From DATAEU01 sp046724395 (GTDB lineage Bacteria > Actinomycetota > UBA4738 > HRBIN12), in NCBI GenBank assembly GCA_046724395.1, contig JBKOWM010000125.1, forward strand, positions 1 to 18,462: a DNA stretch of 18,462 nt, in the 5' to 3' direction. A model generated the notes under the pieces. The model made no database searches, was not told the DNA's origin, and saw nothing but the letters and a program-made list of their open reading frames with translations. Of this stretch, positions 11,622-17,587 are shown one piece after another. Position numbers and translations under genes: made by a program. Positions within the stretch are counted from its first letter, which is position 1. Every line of letters starts with the position of its first letter.

Positions 11622-13373
11622 ATGGCTTGCGTGAAGACCCGGCGCAAGCGCCGACCGGCGATTCGCAGACTGCTCGCGCCACTCGTCGTCCTTGCCGCGT
11701 CGTTGTCCGTCGTCTCACCGTCTGCATGGGCCGCGACCGGCTGCACGACGCCGCCGGCAGTCTTCCCCCTTGAAGACCTCACGCTCGGGATGACGGCGAC
11801 GGGACTGACGACGATCTCCGGAACGACGCCCACGTCCTTCTCCGTGGAGATCCTCGGCGTGATGCCGGACTACATCTGGCTCGACGTCGACGCCATCGTC
11901 GTCCGAATCACTGGGCCGCAGTCCTTCCTCGACCAGATCGGCGGCGTCTTCCATGGGATGTCGGGCTCACCGGTCTCGATCGACGGCAAGCTCGTCGGCG
12001 CCGTGTCCTACGCCGTCTCCTGGGACCCGACGATCTTCGGGCTCACACCCGCGCAGACGATGATCGACGAGCTCAACCAAGCCGGGTCCGCGGCGAAGTC
12101 TCCCGCCGAGATTCCGTTCGACGCCGCGACGAAGCGCGCAGTCGCCTCCGCGCTCGACACGAGCGCCGCGGACATCCCGTCCGGATTGCAGCGCCTGCCG
12201 ACGTATCTCGGGGTGTCGGCGCTGTCCGGAGCCGCGCTGGACAAGTTCACCCGAATGGTCCGACACCGTAATCCCAAGATGACGATCCGCCCAGCGAGCG
12301 GGATGAAGGCCGGGCTCGCGGTGAGCGCGACGCCGTTCTCACCAGGGCAGCCGGTCGGCTCGGCGCTCTCTTGGGGCGATTTCACCATGTGGACCGCTGG
12401 AACGGTGACCTTCACGTGCGGTGACAAGCTCGTCGCCTACGGGCATTCTGTGTTCAAGACCCCGCCCGGCCGGGTCACCATGGGCATGGTCGGGGTAAAC
12501 GTAGTAGCGGTCAGCGGCAGCAGTGGGCTGTGGCCCGGCGACATGCTCCCCACCCTCACCGAGCCGCGCGGCTCGTTCGTCCAGGACCGCTTCACCGGCG
12601 AGGCCGGCATCATCGGCAAGTCACCGCCGTCGATGCCGATCAGGACAAAGTTCTCGAGCGACGACACGGGCCTCTCGCGCACGGGGAAGACGGACGCGAT
12701 CATGCGCGAGGACTGGTGGGACGACTGGGCTCTGTGGGGACACCTGATCCTGAATCTCGGCGCGGTGGAGCGCGAAATCGGGCCCGGGACTCTCGCGTAC
12801 GCGTACACCATCAGAGGCACGCGCGAGGACGGGTCCACATTCAGGGTCTCGAATCGGCTGATCAAGTACTCGGACGTCGCGCCCTATGCCGTCTGGAAGC
12901 TCGTGAACGCGTTCGACTGGCTGATCTGGGATCGCTGGGAGGACGTCACCGTCACCGGCGTGGACGTCGAGGGAACCATCACGCGTGACCGTCTCGAGGG
13001 CCGGATCGCCCGCGTCAGAACCAGCAGCTCGCTCGAGCCTCGCCTGGCCCAGCGGCCGGTCATCCGTGCGCGCCCCGGCTCGTCGGTGGCGGTCGAGGTG
13101 ACGCTGAACGCCATCGAGGGACCGCCGATCGTCGAGAAGCTCGCGCTCCGGGTCCCACCTTCCGCGGGAGGCGACATCTCCGTCTCGCTTCGTGGCGGGA
13201 AGCGACGTGTTCATCTCCACCATGCCTCCTCGCTCGACGAGCTGCTCCGTATGCTGAAAGGCGGAGAGCACCGCGACGACCTCATCGTCGAGGGCCTGGG
13301 CAGGACCGTCTCACGACGGGAGCCGGTCATCGTGCTCGGCGGAGGCGGGTTCGTCGTGCGCGTCGTGCGCTGA
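11622..13373 (+). CDS. Secreted S55 (SpoIVB-type) peptidase-family protein
   Basis: A 583-residue exported protein. The basic N-terminus (KTRRKRRPAIRR) and hydrophobic core up to PSAWA (about 1-37) form a signal peptide. The S55 active-serine motif is GGVFHGMSGSPVSIDGKLVGAVSY (S115), preceded by SFSVEILGVMPDYIWLDVDAIVVRI. The second S55 block comes later: TVTFTCGDKLVAYGHSVF (H275) and RGSFVQDRFTGEAGIIGK (316-333), equivalent to the GH and NTxxGIFG blocks that come first in Bacillus SpoIVB. The remaining about 240 residues are beta-rich and end in VRVVR. The Ser-before-His order matches a non-sporulation branch seen in Acidobacteria and actinobacteria. Function is unknown; an extracytoplasmic serine protease or a non-catalytic relative are both possible. 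No sporulation gene is nearby. Confidence 0.85.
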   Translation: MACVKTRRKRRPAIRRLLAPLVVLAASLSVVSPSAWAATGCTTPPAVFPLEDLTLGMTATGLTTISGTTPTSFSVEILGVMPDYIWLDVDAIVVRITGPQSFLDQIGGVFHGMSGSPVSIDGKLVGAVSYAVSWDPTIFGLTPAQTMIDELNQAGSAAKSPAEIPFDAATKRAVASALDTSAADIPSGLQRLPTYLGVSALSGAALDKFTRMVRHRNPKMTIRPASGMKAGLAVSATPFSPGQPVGSALSWGDFTMWTAGTVTFTCGDKLVAYGHSVFKTPPGRVTMGMVGVNVVAVSGSSGLWPGDMLPTLTEPRGSFVQDRFTGEAGIIGKSPPSMPIRTKFSSDDTGLSRTGKTDAIMREDWWDDWALWGHLILNLGAVEREIGPGTLAYAYTIRGTREDGSTFRVSNRLIKYSDVAPYAVWKLVNAFDWLIWDRWEDVTVTGVDVEGTITRDRLEGRIARVRTSSSLEPRLAQRPVIRARPGSSVAVEVTLNAIEGPPIVEKLALRVPPSAGGDISVSLRGGKRRVHLHHASSLDELLRMLKGGEHRDDLIVEGLGRTVSRREPVIVLGGGGFVVRVVR

Positions 13374-13417
13374 CCGGGGTATCGATCGCTTCGCCGAGAT
13401 CCTACGATCCAAGGACG

Positions 13418-14020
13418 ATGCCGACGGGCACGTACGCGCTCGTGGACGACGCCGGACGGCGGTTCGGGACCGAGGAGTTTCGATGCGCGCCGGGCCCGAT
13501 GGGCTGGCGGTACGTATCCGACATCGAGACGACGGATCCGACGCCGCATCGGGAGACGGTCGACCTGGTTGTCGATTCCGGCTGGCGTCCAGTCCGGATG
13601 CGCATCGAGACGGGCGAGCACTCGCTGCTCCTCCAACGACAGGAACAGCGTCTCGTCGGCCACCGCGATGGTGAGCCGCTCGAGCTCGATCTCGACGACG
13701 ACCGTGAGCTCGATTACCTCTCACCGGCCTTCAATGCCGTGACGGCCATGCGACTGGGAAGGACAGCCGAGTTCCCCGTCTGGTACTTCAGCCCGGTCGC
13801 GATCGAGCCGGTTGCGATGCGGCAGCGATACGAGCATCGAGGGCACGAGGTCGTCGAGACCATAGGTGGCCGCTTCGGGGCGACGCGGTGGGGGTACGAG
13901 GCGATCGGCACCGGCTACGTGAGCGAGTTCTGGACGGCCGGCGACGTCGTCGTCCGGTACACGGGGTACCTGGAGCTCGAGCGGTACGAGGCGGGCGCGA
14001 CCGGAGCCTCCCCGCTGTGA
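13418..14020 (+). CDS. Unrecognised soluble protein
   Basis: A 200-residue protein without signal peptide or membrane segments. It looks beta-rich: GWRYVSDIETTDPTPHRETVDLVVD, WRPVRMRIETGEHSLLLQRQ and VVVRYTGYLELERY read as alternating strands, in the style of lipocalin-like or glycolipid-binding-like barrels (for example the DUF3108 type), but I cannot assign a family. Coding is supported by length, by GC-rich third positions equal to neighbours, and by the start context (AAGGA two bases before the ATG, and TACGAT nine bases before it). It follows the S55 gene by 44 bp on the same strand and may be co-transcribed. Confidence 0.7.
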   Translation: MPTGTYALVDDAGRRFGTEEFRCAPGPMGWRYVSDIETTDPTPHRETVDLVVDSGWRPVRMRIETGEHSLLLQRQEQRLVGHRDGEPLELDLDDDRELDYLSPAFNAVTAMRLGRTAEFPVWYFSPVAIEPVAMRQRYEHRGHEVVETIGGRFGATRWGYEAIGTGYVSEFWTAGDVVVRYTGYLELERYEAGATGASPL

Positions 14021-14215
14021 CTACCCCGCCGGTGCCGGGCTATCGCGGCGCGGGCGGAACATCACGCGGTCGAGCATCGGCGGGCCGAAGCCGAAGCGCT
14101 CGTACAGCGAGTGCGCGTCCCTCGGGAACCAGGCGCAGTCGCGCTGTGGACCGTTCTCCACCGCCTCACGCACGAGCTCGACGCCGATGATGACAGACAC
14201 GCGCCCCGCTGCCAC
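14021..14215 (-). pseudogene. Remnant of a GNAT acetyltransferase (C-terminal fragment)
   Basis: The 64-codon frame reads GVELVREAVENGPQRDC and DAHSLYERFGFGPPMLDRVMFR, which is the C-terminal end of a GNAT N-acetyltransferase: the helix after the acetyl-CoA loop, then the DAHxLYERFGF strand. The family needs about 130-160 residues; the N-terminal beta strands and the Q/RxxGxG/A acetyl-CoA loop are missing. In-frame extension upstream is blocked by a TGA at 14231-14233, and the decarboxylase gene ends only about 60 bp upstream, so there is no space for the rest. It is best read as a decayed or deletion-truncated gene, whose GTG at 14215 need not be used. Confidence 0.7.
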
Positions 14216-14275
14216 GCGCGCCCGCGCGGTTCACGAGGGACGATGGCCGCGTCGTGCGCCGCCTATCGTGCCGCG

Positions 14276-15514
14276 CTAGACGCGATTGGCGAACGCGACG
14301 ACCGCTGCGGGCGGACGGAGACAGTGCGCCAGGTACATCGACTCGTTGTACGAGCCGACCCCGAGCATCGCGACGATGTCTCCCTCTCGCACCTCCGGCA
14401 GCGCGGCGTTCTCGCCCCAGTGATCGTCTCCCTCGTTGATGTTGCCCGCGACCGTCGCGGTGCCTGCCGGCTCCGCGTCGGCGGCCCGGCACAGGACGAT
14501 CGGAACGAGCGCTCCGTAGATGAAGTGCTCGGGAGCGACGTTGTAGCCGGCGTCCAGGCCGATGAACCGCACGCCGTCGCGGTCGTCGACGCTGACGACC
14601 TCGGCGAGCAAGACCCCGCTCTCCTTGACGAGGAAGTCGCCGGGTTCCGCCGCGATCGTGACGCCGAACGCCGACAGGCGATCGACGAGCACTCCCGCGA
14701 ACGCGTCGACGTCGAGCGGTTCGTCCTCGGGCCGCTGCGGTACCCCCATCCCCCCACCGCTGTTGACCTCGTCGACCGGGTGCCCCGCCTCGACGAGATG
14801 GCGGACGAAGCGGGCAACGCGTTCGACGACGACCTCGAAGTGCGGCAGCCCGTCGGTCAGGAACCCGTCGCCCACATGGATGTGCACGGTATCGATCCGC
14901 AGGTCGTACCGCTCCGCGATGCGAAGCGCCTCGTCGAGCTGCTCTTCGAGGATCCCGAACTTCGTGGGCCTGGCAGACGCGTACAGCGACTCGCCGGCAC
15001 GCCCCCACGACGCGCCGCTCCACACGGCGCCGGCGCGCGGGTTGACCCGAACGCCGACCTTCGACCCGCGCGCGCGCCGCCCGTAGCGCTCAAGCTGCGA
15101 GAGGAGGTCGACGTTGACGTGCACCCGATGCTCGAGCAGAACGTCCAGGTCCCGGTCCGAAACGTTCGTCCCCGTGAAGCTGATCTCGTCCATCCGCCAG
15201 CCGTGCTCGATCGCGTGGAGAACCTCGCCGGGCGAGCAGGCGTCGATGCCGACGAACGCGAGGCTCCGGAGAAACGCGAGGACCGCCGGATCGCGCTGCG
15301 CCTTCAGGGCCAGCCGAAGTGTGAACGGCGCGTCGCGTCGCGCGAACGCGTCCCGCAGCGCGCGCGCCTGCTCGTCGATCCGCAAGAGGTCGTAGACGAA
15401 GAGGGGCGTTCCGTGCTCGCGAGCCAGGGACTCCGCGTCTCGGCCGGCGACGAGCAGCCGGCCCCCGTCCATCTGGAGGCCGGGCCTGTTCCACCAGGGA
15501 TGCGTCGCGGGCAT
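14276..15514 (-). CDS. PLP-dependent decarboxylase, diaminopimelate/ornithine decarboxylase fold, divergent
   Basis: A 412-residue fold-type III (alanine racemase-like) enzyme. The PLP-binding lysine is K71 in LALKAQRDPAVL, H213 is in HIHVGDG, the phosphate-binding loop is GGGMG (253-257), and E290 is in EPGDFLV. The C-terminal beta domain contains LDAGYN, GNINEGDDHW and SYNESMYLAHCLRP. The family equivalents are KAN, EPGR and GPxCESxD. Here the substrate-binding Arg of EPGR is Asp (D293) and the catalytic Cys of CES is Asn (N360), while Glu and the last Asp are kept. It is thus probably not a standard LysA; another amino-acid decarboxylase or racemase-like function is more likely. It is divergent from tag with 27 bp between starts. 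Confidence 0.8.
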   Translation of the reverse strand: MPATHPWWNRPGLQMDGGRLLVAGRDAESLAREHGTPLFVYDLLRIDEQARALRDAFARRDAPFTLRLALKAQRDPAVLAFLRSLAFVGIDACSPGEVLHAIEHGWRMDEISFTGTNVSDRDLDVLLEHRVHVNVDLLSQLERYGRRARGSKVGVRVNPRAGAVWSGASWGRAGESLYASARPTKFGILEEQLDEALRIAERYDLRIDTVHIHVGDGFLTDGLPHFEVVVERVARFVRHLVEAGHPVDEVNSGGGMGVPQRPEDEPLDVDAFAGVLVDRLSAFGVTIAAEPGDFLVKESGVLLAEVVSVDDRDGVRFIGLDAGYNVAPEHFIYGALVPIVLCRAADAEPAGTATVAGNINEGDDHWGENAALPEVREGDIVAMLGVGSYNESMYLAHCLRPPAAVVAFANRV

Positions 15515-15527
15515 ATCGGACGGGGAT

Positions 15528-15537
15528 GCTAGCTTCC
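15528..15537. promoter_or_regulatory. Overlapping divergent -10 boxes around GCTAGC
   Basis: The palindrome GCTAGC lies centrally between the divergent decarboxylase and tag genes. On the plus strand TAGCTT (15530-15535) ends six bases before the GTG of tag, fitting a leaderless start. On the minus strand the overlapping TAGCAT would begin a transcript about four bases before the decarboxylase ATG. One DNA site would then open for both directions. Confidence 0.4.
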
Positions 15538-15541
15538 GGTC

Positions 15542-16144
15542 GTGGACCCGATCCGATGCGAATGGGCCGGCCCCGACGAGCGCATGCTCCGGTACCACGA
15601 CGAGGAATGGGGCACGCCGAGTCGCGACGACGTCCACCTCTTCGAGATGCTCACACTGGAGGGGGCGCAGGCGGGGCTGTCCTGGTCCACCATCCTGAAC
15701 AAGCGCGAGGGCTATCGCCGGGCGTTCGCGGGCTTCGCCGCCGACGAGGTCGCTGCGTTCGGACCCCCCGCCGTGGACCGCCTCATGGCGGATCCCGGGA
15801 TCGTCCGGAACCGGCTGAAGATCGAGTCGACTCTTCAAAACGCCGGGCGCATCGTCGAGGTCCGGCAACAGGACGGCTCGTTCGCAGCCTATGTCTGGTC
15901 CTTCGTCGACGAAGAGCCGATCGTCAACCACTGGCGGAGTCTCGGCGAGATCCCATCGGAGACCTCGGAGTCCCGCGAGATGAGTCGTGGCCTCAAACGC
16001 CGTGGCTTCCGTTTCGTCGGTCCGACCGTCTGCTATGCGTTCATGCAGGCGGTGGGGATGGTGTGGGACCACGTAGCAAACTGCTTCCGGTGGACGGAGC
16101 TGAGCGAAGGAGACGGCGCGGACGGTCGAGGGGTCCGCAGCTGA
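15542..16144 (+). CDS. tag: DNA-3-methyladenine glycosylase I
   Basis: A 200-residue Tag enzyme that removes 3-methyladenine from alkylated DNA as the first step of base excision repair. The zinc ligands of the family are all visible: C6 (RCEWAG), H19 (YHDEEWG), H177 and C181 (WDHVANCFR), each two residues later than in E. coli Tag. The substrate-binding Glu is E40 in LTLEGAQAGLSWSTIL. The block RGFRFVGPTVCYAFMQAVGMVWDH is the classical C-terminal signature. GTG is the start, giving the normal N-terminus (DPIRCEWAG), and a -10-like TAGCTT ends six bases upstream. The last about 13 residues after WTEL are a nonconserved tail, and its 3' end overlaps a small open frame on the other strand. Confidence 0.95.
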   Translation: MDPIRCEWAGPDERMLRYHDEEWGTPSRDDVHLFEMLTLEGAQAGLSWSTILNKREGYRRAFAGFAADEVAAFGPPAVDRLMADPGIVRNRLKIESTLQNAGRIVEVRQQDGSFAAYVWSFVDEEPIVNHWRSLGEIPSETSESREMSRGLKRRGFRFVGPTVCYAFMQAVGMVWDHVANCFRWTELSEGDGADGRGVRS

Positions 16145-16451
16145 CATGGACCGGGCGTCGCCGGGCCCAAAGTAAGCAGAGGAAGCCGATGGCCGAAGGG
16201 GCGGACGACGCTGTTTTGAGAACATCCCACCGACCGACTGACTGACGACCGACGATCGAACCGGGGTCAGCGGGCCGCCCGCCGCTGTCGGAGGCGTCTT
16301 CTTCAGGGCGGAGAGCGCACTCCCCGTAGTACGAATCCTCGAAGCCGACGCTCTCGTCCTCGATGTCGTACTCCTCGTCGAGTCCGTGGCCCATGTGCGC
16401 CCTGGCGTCGGCGTCCGTCTCATCCAGCTCATGACACGAGGTGCCGTTCAT
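16041..16451 (-). CDS. Small acidic protein downstream of the sigma factor
   Basis: The frame encodes up to 136 residues. The first half is strikingly acidic (HELDETDADARAHMGHGL, DEEYDIEDESVGFEDSYY), with two cysteines (C6, C44); the second half is basic and less protein-like, and overlaps the 3' end of tag by 104 bp. Support for translation comes from the ATG overlapping the stop of the upstream small gene (ATGA) and from AAGGGAG six bases before it. I do not recognise a family. As a short acidic partner of a sigma factor operon it could regulate the sigma factor, but this is conjecture. The true C-terminus may be shorter if the sequence has an indel. Confidence 0.45.
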   Translation of the reverse strand: MNGTSCHELDETDADARAHMGHGLDEEYDIEDESVGFEDSYYGECALRPEEDASDSGGRPADPGSIVGRQSVGRWDVLKTASSAPSAIGFLCLLWARRRPVHVSCGPLDRPRRLLRSAPSTGSSLLRGPTPSPPPA

Positions 16452-16651
16452 GGGTGGCTCCCTTGCGCCGCGCTTCGGCTCGACGATCCCGTCATCAGCC
16501 TCATCGTCCCTCGGACGCTCCTCCGTTGAGCCGGCTCGCGACGGACGGCCTTGGTTCGAACGATCTCGGGGTCCCGGGGATCGAGCGCGAGCAGCTCTGA
16601 CTCGAAACGATCCCTCCGAACCTTGTGCCTCTCGACGTGGATGTGCTTCAC
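16448..16651 (-). CDS. Small basic protein downstream of the sigma factor
   Basis: A 67-residue, Arg/Lys/His-rich product starting KHIHVERHKVRRDRFESELL and continuing ALDPRDPEIVRTKAV. The LALDPRDPxIVRxK stretch recalls very short actinobacterial hypothetical proteins that I have no function for. The GTG start at 16651 is supported by AGGAGG nine bases upstream and lies three bases after the sigma factor stop; its stop overlaps the next ATG (ATGA). The three genes are therefore translated as one unit. Nothing here resembles a transmembrane or zinc-binding anti-sigma factor. Confidence 0.55.
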   Translation of the reverse strand: MKHIHVERHKVRRDRFESELLALDPRDPEIVRTKAVRREPAQRRSVRGTMRLMTGSSSRSAAQGSHP

Positions 16652-16654
16652 GAT

Positions 16655-17317
16655 TCATCGCCTCCTGCTCACGGGTCCCTCCGGCTCGCCGGCCTGTCGG
16701 CGCCCGGCCGAAGCTCTCTCGCCGAGCGTCCGCCGGAGCGTGGCCATCCCCGCTCGGACCCGGTTCTTCACCGTGCCGCGAGGGATCCCCTGTGACTTGG
16801 CGACCTGCGCTGACGACTCCTCTCCGAGGTACGTCTGCGCGACGGCGGAGCGCTGCCGGGGCGGAAGCCGCCGCATCGCCTCGAGCACTCGCTGGATCAG
16901 GTCTCGCTGCTCCGCGTGCCATTCGGGACCGGGTTCGTCCGAGACGTCCATGCCGCGCGGCAAGGACGACAGCTTCTTCGCTTCGAGAGTTCGACGTCGC
17001 AGAAGGTCGATCGCGAGTCCGCGAGCGGTCAGCAGGATCCAGACATCCAGCGATCCCCGCCGAGGATCGAAGGCTGCGCTCGTGCGCCAGACCTTGAGGA
17101 AGGTTTCCTGAACGAGGTCCTCGGCATCGGTCGGGTTCCGTAGGAGGACGAGACCGAGGCCGTAGATCCGCGAGGCGAATCGATCGTAGAGCGCCTCCGC
17201 TGCTTCCGGCTCCTTCTCCAGGAACGCGGCGACGACGCTTTCGTCTCCCGTCCGAGCCCGATGAGAAGGTCTCGCTGAACGCTCGCGTTGGATCAGCGCC
17301 GTCTTCATCTCCACCAC
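16655..17317 (-). CDS. ECF-type RNA polymerase sigma factor
   Basis: A 220-residue sigma-70-family protein of the ECF group. Region 2 (about 40-108) contains ALYDRFASRIYGLGLVLL, the core-binding DAEDLVQETFLKVWR and the -10-reading LTARGLAIDLLRRR. Region 4 (about 140-197) contains LPPRQRSAVAQTYLGEESSA and the helix-turn-helix AQVAKSQGIPRGTVKNRV. It directs RNA polymerase to a stress- or signal-specific set of promoters. The most upstream start is GTG at 17317; an ATG at 17308 would overlap the stop of a tiny upstream frame (ATGA), so 17308 is an alternative. Downstream are two small genes, not a recognisable anti-sigma gene. The 25-residue N-terminal extension before region 2 is unconserved. 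Confidence 0.93.
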   Translation of the reverse strand: MVEMKTALIQRERSARPSHRARTGDESVVAAFLEKEPEAAEALYDRFASRIYGLGLVLLRNPTDAEDLVQETFLKVWRTSAAFDPRRGSLDVWILLTARGLAIDLLRRRTLEAKKLSSLPRGMDVSDEPGPEWHAEQRDLIQRVLEAMRRLPPRQRSAVAQTYLGEESSAQVAKSQGIPRGTVKNRVRAGMATLRRTLGERASAGRRQAGEPEGPVSRRR

Positions 17318-17421
17318 CGCTTCCGACGGCCGCGCGGCGAGCAGATGCGAGATCCCGCGCCGCGTTCCTCAACGTCCTTCCTCGCGAGCCGGACCAATTC
17401 GATTGGGATCGTCGGGTTCAC
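17305..17421 (-). CDS. Possible short leader frame before the sigma factor
   Basis: A 38-residue frame starts with GTG at 17421, shortly after the purine-rich AGGAAGGGGG, and ends with a TGA that overlaps an ATG of the sigma gene (17308) as ATGA. It reads NPTIPIELVRLARKDVEERG followed by a basic tail with RRKRWW. Placement and ribosome-binding site argue for translation and coupling. No family is recognised, and chance cannot be excluded at this size. Confidence 0.35.
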   Translation of the reverse strand: MNPTIPIELVRLARKDVEERGAGSRICSPRGRRKRWWR

Positions 17422-17463
17422 GCCGCCCCCTTCCTGATCACTGATCCGCTCACGCCGTCTTCG

Positions 17464-17491
17464 ACGCTAGGGGGAAGTGGACCGTTCGCAA
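17464..17491 (-). promoter_or_regulatory. Putative promoter of the sigma factor operon
   Basis: On the minus strand TTGCGA (17486-17491) and TAGCGT (17464-17469) are separated by 16 bases, close to the standard -35/-10 arrangement. It lies about 40 bases before the small leader frame. The remaining 17318-17587 stretch, apart from this, the leader frame and a hairpin, shows nothing I can name. Confidence 0.35.
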
Positions 17492-17519
17492 TCAACGGAA
17501 CCTGCACCTTTAGTGCGCC

Positions 17520-17543
17520 TGGGCCCGACGAAACCCGGGCCCA
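17520..17543 (-). terminator. Hairpin downstream of the LuxR-type gene
   Basis: TGGGCCCG (17520-17527) and CGGGCCCA (17536-17543) form a perfect 8-bp GC-rich stem with an eight-base loop, 45 bases after the stop of the LuxR-type gene and before the sigma operon promoter. There is no T-run, so termination is inferred from structure and position. Confidence 0.5.
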
Positions 17544-17587
17544 ACCATGGTGAATCGAGGCCTAGGGTCCGCATGCGCCGAGCTGGG

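Noticed and set aside
11622..13373. Sporulation function for the SpoIVB-like gene
   Set aside because: Domain order is unlike Bacillus SpoIVB, and no spore gene is nearby. The family name alone does not imply sporulation.
14276..15514. Naming the decarboxylase lysA
   Set aside because: Two of the defining active-site residues are replaced, so the specific name would mislead.
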